64,000 nt of DNA from an uncultured Bacteroidota bacterium (GCA_903893815.1 CAITNS010000066.1:1-64000), one strand, 5' to 3'. Numbered from the stretch's first letter, positions 1 to 9,373 are shown. Notes: generated by a model not told the origin, from the letters alone. Program-made: numbers and translations.

Positions 1-174
1 AAGGCTTTTCATTTTTCGTGGTAAATCATATTGCTGATTAGTTGCTCTCCAGCAGAGCTAATTTACTCTTCTGACTTACGGGACTAGTATAACAATTATT
101 TTTATCAAAAACACCAACTATTTTTGGCACCATTACCTTAAAGATTATAATAAGGTTCTATCCTTTAAATTAAT

Positions 175-3100
175 TTACAATCTTATTCCAATAACAAGTA
201 AGTCATCAACCTGTTCAGTATCTCGCATCCAAGTATTAATGGTGTTTTTTAAAATTAGTTCCTGTTCAATAACGTCTTTTTTAGAAATTGACATGATCAA
301 TTTTTTGAAATTTTTAGTCATATATTTTTTATTTCCGGATCCCCCAAATTGGTCTGGAAAACCATCTGTACTCATATATAACTGGTCGCCAGGACTAAGG
401 TTAAATTTATGTTCTTGATAAGTAAAATTATATTCAGTTGTACTAGCTATACTTCCCTTAGTTGGTTTAATATCTTCTATGTCCATGGCATCTTTTTTTA
501 ATACCCATAAAAATCGGTTAGCGCCAGCATAAATAATGGTTTTTGTTTGAATGTTTAAATGTAATAAAGCGATTTCCATTCCATCTTTTGAACCACCTAT
601 TATTTGGCCTTGCGATAAACTATCTTTAACTGAGTTGTTTGCATGAAATAAAATTTCTCCTGGCTTATGACTAATTCTACTTGCATCTTTTAAAGCACCT
701 GAACAAATCATGCTCATAAATCCCCCAGGAACCCCGTGACCTGTGCAATCTGCACTTGCAATCAAAAACTCATAATCATTTATTTTTTTAAACCAATAAA
801 AATCACCACTCACAATGTCTTTAGGTTGGTAAAAAATAAATAAATTTTTCCAAACTTCCTTTATTTCAGATACGCTTGGCAATATTGAAAATTGTATACG
901 TTTGGCGTAATTTATAGAGTCAGTAATTTCAGTATTTTTATGTTGAAGTTCTTGTTTTTGTTCTAAAATTGTTTTTGTTCTTTCTTTTATATTATTTTCT
1001 AATTTTATATTTGCTTCTTTTAAACGTTTAGTATTTAAATGAATTAATAATATAATCGAGCATACAACAAATCCAGTATAAGCAAGGTAAGACCAAATAG
1101 TTCGGTACCAAGGAGGCAATATGATAAAACTTAAAGAAATAGGGTCGCTTATATTTCCTAAATTATCTTTTGCTTTTAAATAAAAAGTATAATAACCTTC
1201 TTTTAAATCGCTGTAATCTATGTGTTCATTTTTTACCCAATTGCCGTAATCTTCTTCTTTCCCTAATAAATAATACGAAAATTCAATTTTACTATTATCT
1301 CCATAAAAATTAGTAGCTGTAGGTAATATGTGTAATTGGTTGTATCTATATATCAATTCAGTAGGATAGTTATATTTAGTTTCGGAAAAATTTTGTAACC
1401 TATAGTTAGTGTCAGCATCATTTCCAAAATGTAATTTGTAGAGAATGGCATAAAAAGTCGATCTTAATTCAGGTTTGCTTTCATCAGCACAAAATAAACC
1501 TTGGTTAGTTGAGATGAAAATTTGATTAGAATCATTAAAAAAATGCCTTGCTCCAATACCGTTTATTCGTTTTAAATAACTTGTGTTTTCATAATATTTA
1601 CCCTTTTTCAATGATATTTTATTTATTCTGGTATTACTATTAGGATCTGTATCTATTCCGTTTTCTGTAAACCAAATAGAGTTATTAATGAATGTACTTT
1701 TTGTAATGGATGATTTTCTAATTAGTTTGTTGTATTCAGCTGAATAACAAACGGTATTAGGGTTTTTATGCGACCATTCATAAAAACCTGAATCTGTTCC
1801 AATAACAATTTTATTATTGACATTAAAAACAAAATTTTCATTATTACTTGGTAACCCATTTTCTTTTTTTAACTGAGTTATTTTTAATTCAGCATCAATA
1901 ACATAAATTCCATCTGCCTCATTGCCAATAACAATAAATCCTTCTTTGTTTTTCGCTATTGAACGAATATTGCCAGTTACATCATAATGCTTACTTATAT
2001 TAAATTTTGTATTTGTATATGTATATGAGACTAACGTATTTTCACCACCTAAATAAAATAAGCGGTTAGCCTCATCTACAAAAATTGTAAAAATCTCCCC
2101 TTGGTACAATAAATTAGTTTCATCATTATTGTTTATTGAATAAAATCCAGTTATTGTTGAAGCAAATAATTTATTATTATAAACTTTTAGATCCCAGGCT
2201 TGTTCTGTAATTTTTGTAGGTTCAAATTTATTTGTGAGTTTATTATTTTTAAATACTCCTTTATCAGTTGCAATATATATTGTACCCTCATATTTAGCAC
2301 TAGATTCTACTACGCCATTAATTCCGTCTTGCTTTGTCCATTTTGATATTGGAGAGTTTACTTCACACATTGCTATACCAGAATTGAGAGATAGCCAAAG
2401 ATTGTTGTTTATATCACTGTAAATAGCTTTTACATTATCATCCATTAAACCAACGTTAGTATTAACAAGTGATTTTAATTTTTGGGTTTCGCTTAGTATT
2501 AGGATGCCATTTTTGGAACTTCCAAAAGCAAATGAATTGCTATTTAATTTTGTTCCACAAGTTACCTCGCTTTCAATAAACCACTCGTCGTTTTCGTTTT
2601 TAAGTTTTTTAAAGATAGATTTTGTGGGATATTTTTCATTATGATACAATTTGTATAAACCCTTTCTAGTGGCAACAATAAATTCTTTATCTGAAAGTTG
2701 AAGTATAGCATAAACCTTTACATTTTGAAAAATAGAACTGCTATCAACCATCTCTAAATTTTCATTAATCATAACTTTAAAACCAATACCTTGTTCTTTA
2801 ACATATAAATGGTTATTGATATTAAAAAAGGTATGAAACTTTTCTCCTACTGGTAGATAACTTTTAATCTCCTTATTATTATAACAAAAAAGTTTGTTGT
2901 TGGAACAAAAATAAATTTTATTTTTAGTTTCAATAATTGTCCAAACTTCCTGAAAGCTATTCTGATCTTCTTTTTTTAATAAATGAATTAGAGAAGTATA
3001 ATAAATTTCTCCTTTCTGATTTATCGATAAATAACCAAATTCACCTGTTCCCCCTACATATATTGTTCCTGCTGATGACTTTAATAACGAGTAGGCAGAG

Positions 3101-3324
3101 CCTGAATTAGGTAATGGAGCCTGTTGCCAGTATTTACCATCATAAATAAAAACACCATTTAAATTAGCCACATAGATTCTGCCATTTTTATCCTGTGTTA
3201 TTGATCTATTTTGGTCGCTACTACTAAAAATGTTCGACGGGTAATTTGTAATAAATGGATTACCTGTTTGCGAGTAAATGCAAAATTGTAAAATAAATAG
3301 AAAATATGTATATAATACTTTTAT
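175..3324 (-). CDS. Two-component-like sensor with propeller ectodomain and PP2C/SpoIIE phosphatase output
   Basis: The protein probably senses a periplasmic signal and dephosphorylates a cytoplasmic serine/threonine phosphoprotein. Reading from the N terminus there is a signal peptide ending IYSQ, a long region of ligand-binding-type propeller repeats, a Y_Y_Y-type domain near residues 690-740, one membrane helix near 745-764, a coiled coil, the linker EITDSINYAKRIQ (799-811), and a PP2C/SpoIIE domain (812-1049). Acidic metal motifs SADCTGHG, STDGFPDQF and QVDD are present. The nearest standard start is GTG at 3171, but the frame stays open for 51 more codons. Those codons encode a convincing signal peptide starting at ATA (3322-3324), so I extend to there; a mutated or miscalled ATG is equally possible. 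The domain calls are strong; the substrate is unknown. Confidence 0.85.
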   Translation of the reverse strand: MKVLYTYFLFILQFCIYSQTGNPFITNYPSNIFSSSDQNRSITQDKNGRIYVANLNGVFIYDGKYWQQAPLPNSGSAYSLLKSSAGTIYVGGTGEFGYLSINQKGEIYYTSLIHLLKKEDQNSFQEVWTIIETKNKIYFCSNNKLFCYNNKEIKSYLPVGEKFHTFFNINNHLYVKEQGIGFKVMINENLEMVDSSSIFQNVKVYAILQLSDKEFIVATRKGLYKLYHNEKYPTKSIFKKLKNENDEWFIESEVTCGTKLNSNSFAFGSSKNGILILSETQKLKSLVNTNVGLMDDNVKAIYSDINNNLWLSLNSGIAMCEVNSPISKWTKQDGINGVVESSAKYEGTIYIATDKGVFKNNKLTNKFEPTKITEQAWDLKVYNNKLFASTITGFYSINNNDETNLLYQGEIFTIFVDEANRLFYLGGENTLVSYTYTNTKFNISKHYDVTGNIRSIAKNKEGFIVIGNEADGIYVIDAELKITQLKKENGLPSNNENFVFNVNNKIVIGTDSGFYEWSHKNPNTVCYSAEYNKLIRKSSITKSTFINNSIWFTENGIDTDPNSNTRINKISLKKGKYYENTSYLKRINGIGARHFFNDSNQIFISTNQGLFCADESKPELRSTFYAILYKLHFGNDADTNYRLQNFSETKYNYPTELIYRYNQLHILPTATNFYGDNSKIEFSYYLLGKEEDYGNWVKNEHIDYSDLKEGYYTFYLKAKDNLGNISDPISLSFIILPPWYRTIWSYLAYTGFVVCSIILLIHLNTKRLKEANIKLENNIKERTKTILEQKQELQHKNTEITDSINYAKRIQFSILPSVSEIKEVWKNLFIFYQPKDIVSGDFYWFKKINDYEFLIASADCTGHGVPGGFMSMICSGALKDASRISHKPGEILFHANNSVKDSLSQGQIIGGSKDGMEIALLHLNIQTKTIIYAGANRFLWVLKKDAMDIEDIKPTKGSIASTTEYNFTYQEHKFNLSPGDQLYMSTDGFPDQFGGSGNKKYMTKNFKKLIMSISKKDVIEQELILKNTINTWMRDTEQVDDLLVIGIRL

Positions 3325-3394
3325 AAAAAGGTTTTGTTAATTATTAAAGTTAGTTCAAATAACATTAAAAGGTGTCTTATTAGGAAAATAATAC

Positions 3395-3402
3395 TAAATT
3401 TG
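3395..3402 (+). promoter_or_regulatory. Bacteroidota -7 promoter element for the NHL-repeat gene
   Basis: TAAATTTG matches the Bacteroidota -7 consensus TAnnTTTG and lies 27 bases before the ATG at 3429. No clear TTG -33 element is visible at the right distance. Confidence 0.5.
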
Positions 3403-3428
3403 ATTAAATATACAATTATTTGATAATC

Positions 3429-6359
3429 ATGAAAAAAATATTCCTATTCCTATTTTTATTAAATAATATAAGTCAAGCCCAAATCATCAATTCTATTGCT
3501 GGAGGCGGTATTTTAGCAACTAATATACAGGCTACTCAAGCGCAATTAAATCAGCCTTCGGGTTTAACAATCGACGCAAATGGCAATATTTATTTTACCG
3601 ATCCAGCATTCAGTATTGTAAGGAAAATAGCTACTTCTGGTATTTTAACAACATATGCTGGTAATGGTACCGTTGGTAATTCAGGCATGGGAGGACAAGC
3701 TACACAGGCAACTCTTAATGGTCCTTTGGGTATTGTGAGGGATGGTATTGGAAATACCTATTTTGCCGATTCTCCTAATAATTTAATTTATAAAGTGAGT
3801 GCAACAGGTATTATAAATATTTTTGCAGGAACTGGTGTCGCAAGTTTTAGCGGGGACAGTGGGCCAGCAACACTAGCTACTTTAAATTATCCTCAGGGGT
3901 TAGCAATAGATTTAAGTGGTAATATTTATGTCGCAGATAATAAAAACAATCGGATTAGAAAAATAAGCACTTCTGGTATTATATCTACAGTTGCTGGAAA
4001 CGGAACATTTGGTTATTCTGGTAATGGTGGTTTGGCTACTGCTGCTGCGTTAAAGGAACCATTTGGGGTAAATGTGGATAAATATGGAAATATTTATATT
4101 GCCGATACTTACAATTACAGAATACGTAAAGTTAATACGTCTGGTATTATTAGTAATATTGCTGGAACTGGATTTCCTGCTTCTTCTGGTGATGGAGGAA
4201 ATGCCTTATCAGCAGCATTAATTCCTATTGCTGTTTTCACTGATTCTGTATCAGGGAGTTTATTTCTTTCTGATTTTGCTGGAAATAAAATAAGAAAGAT
4301 TAATACTTCAAACATAATTTCAAATGTTGCTGGCACTGGCATAGCAGGTTTTAGTGGTGATGGTGGTTTAGCAACTAACGCAAAATTAAATTTCCCACGA
4401 CAGGTTGTGGTCAAAGCTAATGGAGAAGTGTATTTTAGTGATGGGCAAAATCAACGAATTAGAAAAGTGAGCACCAGTGGAATTATTACAACTATCGCCG
4501 GAAAAACGCCGGATTTGTTCCAGTATGCAAATAATGCCAGACTTCAGCCATTTATGCTCTCATTAAACAGGTCAAACGGAGCAGTTTATTTCAGTGATTA
4601 TTATTCTTATACGATTAGAAAAATTGATCAAAGCAGCGGTCTTTTATTTACTGCTGCTGGAAACGGAACAAGAGGATTTAGTGGTGATGGCGGTTTGGCA
4701 ACAGCCGCTCAATTGGACACTATAAATGGTGTTCATGCAGACACTTCTGGAATATATATTTGTGACGCCGGTAATGGCAGGATTAGAAAAGTAAATAAAA
4801 ACGGTATTATTAGTACAATTGTTGGAACAGGTACCAAAGGTTATAGTGGAGATAATGGACTAGCCACAAGTGCTAAAATAAGGGAGCCCTGGGATTTGAA
4901 AATTTATAATAATCAATTGTATTTTATAGATCGCCAAAATTTTAGAGTCCGTAAAGTCGATTTATCTTCGGGGATAATAACTACGATTTTTGGAACTGGT
5001 GTATATTCATATTCAGGTGATGGGGGGCTTGCTATTAACGCCAGTTTTAAAAACTTTGTAGCAATGGATATTGATAATAATGGGAATTTGTATTTTGCTG
5101 ATGCGGATGCAGATGTTATTCGTAAAATAAATACTGCCGGTATTGTTACAACTATCGCTGGTACAGGCGTAGCAGGATTTAGTGGCGATAACGGGTTGGC
5201 TACAGCTGCTAAATTGCAAGAGCCAACAGGTGTAACGGTTGACGATTTTGCAAATATATATATCACAGATCAGAATAATTATAGAATTAGAAAAATAAAT
5301 TCGGCAGGAATAATTGAGACAATATGTGGTAATGGTGTAAATATTAATACTGGTGATGGAGGCAGCGCCATTTTAGCAGAAATTTCAGTTCCTTGGTCAA
5401 TAAGAGTTGATGCAAATAGTAATTCTATAATTTTTGTTGATCAAGGTTCCAATAAAGTAAGGATGATATCAAACGTCGCAATACCAGATATTTGCGTGGT
5501 TGGTTCAGATTCTCTAACTAATTATAATCAAATCACATGGGAAAAGAGTAATTATTTTAATGTGGATAGTTTTATAATTTACAGAGAAGTAAGTTCGAGC
5601 CCGATTCAATATTTTAAAGTGGGAGCTTTATCTAACTCAGCTTATAGCGAATTTAATGATACCAATAGAGTTTTTTTTACAAGTAACGCTCTACCTAATG
5701 GCGACCCAAAAATAACAACATATAAATACAAGATAAAAATACGTGACAATCAAAATAATTTTAGTTTTTTGAGTAATTACCATAATACAGTGTATATAAA
5801 TGATTTAGGAAATGGTTCATTTCAATGGAACTTGTATAATATTGAGAATACTCCTAACCCAATTAGTAATTACAATTTATTGAGAGATACTATAGGTAAT
5901 GGTTCATGGCATATAGTTGGTACAACTACGGGAAGTCAAAATTTATTAGTTGACCCATTATATTCAACTTATCAAAATAGAGCTAATTGGAGGGTAGATG
6001 GTGTCGGATTAAGCTGTAATCCTACATTAAAACCATCTAACGTTTTAGTAGTAAAAAATAAAACAAAATCAAATACTAAAGATAATTTTACTATTTTGAC
6101 GGGATTAAATAATCAGCTTTTATCAAATTCAATTCAATTTTTTCCTAATCCATCAACTGATTTTGTTAATATACGTAGTTCAGTATTAATGCAAAAAATC
6201 AACATCTACAATAGCTTAGGAGAGTTAGTTCTAACTCGATTAATAAATAATCAATCTCAAGTCAAAATTAATTTGCAAGAGTTAAGTACTGGAATTTATA
6301 GTATTGAGGTACTAAGTAAACAAGGTAGATTTGTAGATAAATTGTCTATTAGTAAATAA
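3429..6359 (+). CDS. Secreted NHL-repeat double propeller protein with T9SS sorting domain
   Basis: A signal peptide ending SQAQ is followed by twelve repeats of about 55 residues. Their core pattern is SGDGGLAT, then GNIYxAD, NxRIRK, and SGIIxTIAG. Twelve units fit two six-bladed beta-propellers. Residues about 690-890 look like fibronectin-type or linker sequence. The last 75 or so residues (IQFFPNPSTDFVNI onward) are a type A T9SS sorting domain, so the protein should cross the outer membrane and be anchored or released at the surface. Binding partners cannot be predicted. I start at the ATG at 3429 rather than the TTG at 3420 because MKKIFLFLFLL is a normal signal start. It is transcribed alone, divergent from the sensor-phosphatase, with a strong terminator behind it. 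Confidence 0.88.
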   Translation: MKKIFLFLFLLNNISQAQIINSIAGGGILATNIQATQAQLNQPSGLTIDANGNIYFTDPAFSIVRKIATSGILTTYAGNGTVGNSGMGGQATQATLNGPLGIVRDGIGNTYFADSPNNLIYKVSATGIINIFAGTGVASFSGDSGPATLATLNYPQGLAIDLSGNIYVADNKNNRIRKISTSGIISTVAGNGTFGYSGNGGLATAAALKEPFGVNVDKYGNIYIADTYNYRIRKVNTSGIISNIAGTGFPASSGDGGNALSAALIPIAVFTDSVSGSLFLSDFAGNKIRKINTSNIISNVAGTGIAGFSGDGGLATNAKLNFPRQVVVKANGEVYFSDGQNQRIRKVSTSGIITTIAGKTPDLFQYANNARLQPFMLSLNRSNGAVYFSDYYSYTIRKIDQSSGLLFTAAGNGTRGFSGDGGLATAAQLDTINGVHADTSGIYICDAGNGRIRKVNKNGIISTIVGTGTKGYSGDNGLATSAKIREPWDLKIYNNQLYFIDRQNFRVRKVDLSSGIITTIFGTGVYSYSGDGGLAINASFKNFVAMDIDNNGNLYFADADADVIRKINTAGIVTTIAGTGVAGFSGDNGLATAAKLQEPTGVTVDDFANIYITDQNNYRIRKINSAGIIETICGNGVNINTGDGGSAILAEISVPWSIRVDANSNSIIFVDQGSNKVRMISNVAIPDICVVGSDSLTNYNQITWEKSNYFNVDSFIIYREVSSSPIQYFKVGALSNSAYSEFNDTNRVFFTSNALPNGDPKITTYKYKIKIRDNQNNFSFLSNYHNTVYINDLGNGSFQWNLYNIENTPNPISNYNLLRDTIGNGSWHIVGTTTGSQNLLVDPLYSTYQNRANWRVDGVGLSCNPTLKPSNVLVVKNKTKSNTKDNFTILTGLNNQLLSNSIQFFPNPSTDFVNIRSSVLMQKINIYNSLGELVLTRLINNQSQVKINLQELSTGIYSIEVLSKQGRFVDKLSISK

Positions 6360-6416
6360 ATAATGCCATAAGTAAAAAATTAGACTACGGTAATTTAGAC
6401 AGATAGTCATTATTTA

Positions 6417-6447
6417 AAAGGGTTCACACGATGTGAGCCCTTTTTTT
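6417..6447 (+). terminator. Rho-independent terminator after the NHL-repeat gene
   Basis: Stem GGGTTCACA / TGTGAGCCC with a CGA loop is followed by a run of seven T. Confidence 0.85.
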
Positions 6448-6492
6448 GTTGATAAAATGTGTTATTTTATAGATTTACGAGGTATTAGTTTC

Positions 6493-6522
6493 TTGTTTAT
6501 TAAAAGAAGACTCTTACTTTTG
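6493..6522 (+). promoter_or_regulatory. Bacteroidota promoter for the lipoprotein gene
   Basis: TTG at 6493-6495, a 19-base spacer, and TACTTTTG at 6515-6522 fit the Bacteroidota TTG-n19-TAnnTTTG layout. The ATG is 24 bases downstream. Confidence 0.65.
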
Positions 6523-6546
6523 TGTAACTTTTTAAAATTCTAAAAA

Positions 6547-7398
6547 ATGAACAAATTATTTCTTGCCACAGGCATTTCTTTATCAGTAATATTTACAGCA
6601 TGCGGAGATAATGCAACCGAAGAAACTGCTGAAAATATTGTTGCTGAAACTCCAAAGGATACAACTCCTATTACTGTTAACGAAGAAACAAAATTCAAAT
6701 TTGATTTTGCTATTGCTAATATTCCCTCTCCAGTGGGTAGTATTAATGAATTATCTAGTTGGGGTGTTGATTATAATAACGAATTACTAGTAGATTCTAA
6801 AAAACAAATTTCAGCAAATAGTGAGTTTTCAAAAGCTTTAGCATTAGGTGTTTACAATATAGATATGTCTTATGCCATGGTAAATAATAAAGGCGAAGAT
6901 ATTTTAAAATACATGAAAACTGTAGTTAAAACTTCTGATGATTTAGGTTTAAAAGGTGCAGTAGATCAAATGGTTGGAAAACGTGCAGAGAAAAATTTAT
7001 CTAATAAGGATTCATTATTAGCCATTTTAGATGAGATTTTCGTAAAAAGTGATTCTTATTTAAGAACCAATGAGCGTATTTATACTGCATCTTCTTTATT
7101 TGCTGGGTCTTGGGTTGAGAGTTTATATTTAACTTGTAAAATCACTGAAAGTGCTACTGATGCTTCTGCAAAAGAAAAAGGATACAAACATTTATGGGAT
7201 CAACGTTTTTATTTAAAAAACTTAACGGATTTATTAAATGATTATAAAGACAAAAAAGAGTGTGTTACTTTAAATGATGAATTGAAAAAAATACATGCTG
7301 AAATAGATGCTATTAAAGATCCTAAAGAAATGAAGGAAGCTAATTTTAAAACTATTTCTGGAAAGATTTACGCCTTAAGAGCTTCTTTAATTAAGTAA
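6547..7398 (+). CDS. Predicted lipoprotein of unknown function
   Basis: The N terminus is a lipoprotein signal with lipobox FTAC (Cys19), followed by an acidic, Thr/Glu-rich linker. This predicts a lipid-anchored periplasmic or outer-membrane protein. The remaining 220 residues look largely alpha-helical, with several Lys/Asp-rich helices and a conserved-looking stretch KHLWDQRFYLKNLTDLLNDY. I know similar helical lipoproteins as hypothetical proteins in Bacteroidota but cannot assign a role. It is monocistronic, with its own promoter and terminator. The reading frame is certain; the function is not. Confidence 0.85.
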   Translation: MNKLFLATGISLSVIFTACGDNATEETAENIVAETPKDTTPITVNEETKFKFDFAIANIPSPVGSINELSSWGVDYNNELLVDSKKQISANSEFSKALALGVYNIDMSYAMVNNKGEDILKYMKTVVKTSDDLGLKGAVDQMVGKRAEKNLSNKDSLLAILDEIFVKSDSYLRTNERIYTASSLFAGSWVESLYLTCKITESATDASAKEKGYKHLWDQRFYLKNLTDLLNDYKDKKECVTLNDELKKIHAEIDAIKDPKEMKEANFKTISGKIYALRASLIK

Positions 7399-7417
7399 TC
7401 TTCAATACTATTTAAGG

Positions 7418-7447
7418 AGCCCTTCGATTATATCGAGGGGCTTTTTG
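7418..7447 (+). terminator. Rho-independent terminator after the lipoprotein gene
   Basis: AGCCCTTCGAT / ATCGAGGGGCT stem (one G-T pair) with a short TAT loop and a T run. Confidence 0.85.
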
Positions 7448-7461
7448 TTTTATGGAATAAT

Positions 7462-7515
7462 AGAACGCAGATAACGCAGATCGACTATGATTATTTATGA
7501 TTTTTAATTAATCAT
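7462..7515 (+). repeat. Half copy of an inverted-repeat dispersed element (copy A)
   Basis: It begins AGAACGCAGATAACGCAGAT, the same arm as the copies at 7561 and 58262, but no matching right arm is seen before copy B starts. Elements with this kind of arm are common between genes in Bacteroidota. This whole gene-free stretch (7399-7775) holds the terminator, this half copy, the full copy B and nothing else recognisable. Confidence 0.6.
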
Positions 7516-7560
7516 TTATTTCTCTAACACTTTTCTCTATTTTAAAATGATGAAAAAACA

Positions 7561-7648
7561 GAACGCAGATAACACAGATTTAACAGGATTAAAACTGATT
7601 TCTTCTTAAAATCTTAATTATCCGCTTCCTCAGCGTCATCAGTGTTCC
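7561..7648. repeat. Full copy of an inverted-repeat dispersed element (copy B)
   Basis: The left arm GAACGCAGATAACACAGATT and the right arm ending CAGCGTCATCAGTGTTC are imperfect inverted repeats of each other with GAAC/GTTC ends. The unit is about 88 bases and contains no ORF. It resembles a MITE or large REP-type repeat. It lies just upstream of a broken restriction-modification gene. Confidence 0.65.
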
Positions 7649-7775
7649 ATGTTATTGATGTAAATAGCTGTTAGCAATTGCATCAATACTGGCGATTATT
7701 TTTTTATATTTAAGCAATACAATTCTTTTACCATAATTTCAAAATCACACCATAAAACACGCACAAAAACTAGTA

Positions 7776-8107
7776 ATGAAATACAAAAATATAAGAGAAG
7801 AAGAATTAAAAAATAAAGTTGGTGCCGATTGGTTTAAACAATTTGATACAACCGAAATTTTAGGAAATATTGATTTTACCGTTTTTCCAAAACAAGATTC
7901 TATTTTTGGAAGAACACCGCTACTTTGGGTAGAAGCAAAAACCGGTAATTTTGATATCTCAACCATGTTTGTGCAATTCGTGCTCACTATCGGTAAAGCA
8001 CGGACGCCATTTATTCCAAACTCATAAGTGAATTAAGAAACAACTTAACTCTTTTAGCCAACAAAATAAAACCTAAAGTTTACGAGTACGAATTTTTAAA
8101 AGAGTAA
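7776..8107 (+). pseudogene. Remnant of a type II restriction-modification enzyme, internally deleted
   Basis: The first 75 codons (NIREEELKNKVGADWFKQFD, then GNIDFTVF, LLWVEAKTG, QFVLTIGKAR) match the start of large Eco57I/type IIG-like restriction-methylase proteins as I know them. After KAR the reading frame ends quickly at 8027. The -1 frame, in the same position, reads TDAIYSKLISELRNN and continues through KPKVYEYEFLKE to a stop at 8105-8107, which looks like the tail of such an enzyme. So about 1000 codons, including the methylase and target-recognition domains, seem to be deleted with a junction near 7996-8003. This is a dead gene. The family call rests on pattern memory of the N terminus. 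Confidence 0.6.
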
Positions 8108-8188
8108 TTTAGTAGCAACACCAAAATTGGCGTAAATAATATATGGTTCTAAAATTTTATAAACTATATCTAAAATAATTTAATTTAA

Positions 8189-9166
8189 ATGAAGAATATT
8201 CTTGTTATATTTTTTTACGTTGTTGGATGTAATGTTTTATTGTCTCAGGATAAATTAGCAATAAAAATTGAACACCTCGAAATTCCAAAACTTAAACATA
8301 ACGAGCAAGTAGTAAAACATATTGCTTATGCATTGTCATATAACGAGAAACATGAACAGGCAAATTGGGTTGCTTATGAACTTACTAATAATGAAACAAA
8401 CAGTGTTATTAAAAGAGGTAATAAATTTATTGTTGATCCATTAGTTGCAACTGAATCTGCAAATAATAATGAATATTTAGCAAGCGGTTTTGATAGAGGG
8501 CATTTAGCACCTGCTGCTGATATGGGTTGGTCGGGTGCCACTATGGAAGAATCTTTTTATTACAGTAATATGTCGCCACAAATACCAGCTTTTAATAGAG
8601 GTATTTGGAAACGCACCGAAGAGTTAGTAAGAAAATGGGCAAAGATATATTCATCAATATATATTGTTACGGGACCCGTTTTAACGGATAGTTTACCAAC
8701 TATTGGTTTAAATAAAGTAAGTATTCCAAAATATTATTACAAAGTTGTACTCGATTATAATCACTCACATGCTAAGGCTATAGGCTTTGTAATGCCCAAT
8801 GAAGGATCGGTTGAAGAGTTAGAACATTTTGCAATTAGTATTGATAGTGTTGAAAAAATAACGGGCCTTGATTTTTTTCCTCTATTACCTGATGAGCAAG
8901 AAGATAGTATTGAAAGAACAACTAATATTAACGATTGGAGTTGGTCACCTCTAAAACAATATGATACAAAAAGTTTAACTCAGCATTCCAACTCAGCAGA
9001 TACTTTGCATAAACATAATTTAAATGTCGTTCAAACACATGAAAATAAAGATGATGTTGAAAAAAGCAATTTGAATTCAGTGCAATGTTCTGGAAAAACA
9101 AAAAAAGGTGCTCGTTGTAAAAATTTGACAAAAAATATAAGTGGCAAATGTTATTTACATGAATAA
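8189..9166 (+). CDS. Secreted DNA/RNA non-specific endonuclease with C-terminal Cys-rich tail
   Basis: This is a sugar-non-specific nuclease of the NUC1/Serratia-nuclease (endonuclease NS) family, expected to cut both DNA and RNA outside the cytoplasm. Residues 1-20 form a signal peptide. DRGHLAP at 102-108 contains the catalytic His, and NMSPQ with a following Asn (127-136) fits the metal-binding region. The nuclease core ends near residue 250. After a polar linker, the last 26 residues form a compact Cys/His module (Cys300, Cys310, Cys321, His324; TKKGARCKN and GKCYLH), like the DUF5763-type tails found on other Bacteroidota proteins, perhaps binding zinc. Nutrient scavenging or competition are likely roles. 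No immunity gene is evident beside it. Confidence 0.85.
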   Translation: MKNILVIFFYVVGCNVLLSQDKLAIKIEHLEIPKLKHNEQVVKHIAYALSYNEKHEQANWVAYELTNNETNSVIKRGNKFIVDPLVATESANNNEYLASGFDRGHLAPAADMGWSGATMEESFYYSNMSPQIPAFNRGIWKRTEELVRKWAKIYSSIYIVTGPVLTDSLPTIGLNKVSIPKYYYKVVLDYNHSHAKAIGFVMPNEGSVEELEHFAISIDSVEKITGLDFFPLLPDEQEDSIERTTNINDWSWSPLKQYDTKSLTQHSNSADTLHKHNLNVVQTHENKDDVEKSNLNSVQCSGKTKKGARCKNLTKNISGKCYLHE

Positions 9167-9373
9167 ATAAAAAGAGTAGGCGTCGACTCACTTTTCCTTC
9201 CGAACTCCTAAGTAAATTAATGCCAAAAATTTCTCGCTTGGTTTGGTTGATTTAAAACCTTATTTGTAGTTCGACCTAATCTGTTTAAAAAATAGTTATA
9301 TTTCTAAAAATAGTTCAAAATATATAAAATTTAAAATTTATCAATTATTAAATTCAGTTTATTAACGATAAGG

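Noticed and set aside
20-62. Bulged hairpin near the left edge
   Set aside because: The arms are short with a bulge and no T run; no gene end lies next to it within the window.
4115-5266. Antisense open frames inside the NHL-repeat gene
   Set aside because: They mirror the repeated codons of the plus-strand gene and have no start signals or recognisable content.
3490-5500. Regular repeats that might suggest a CRISPR or satellite array
   Set aside because: The period is about 165 bases, in frame, and encodes NHL units; there are no spacers.
7745-7987. Minus-strand 80-codon frame opposite the R-M remnant
   Set aside because: It is a shadow of the plus-strand remnant, whose translation matches a known N terminus.
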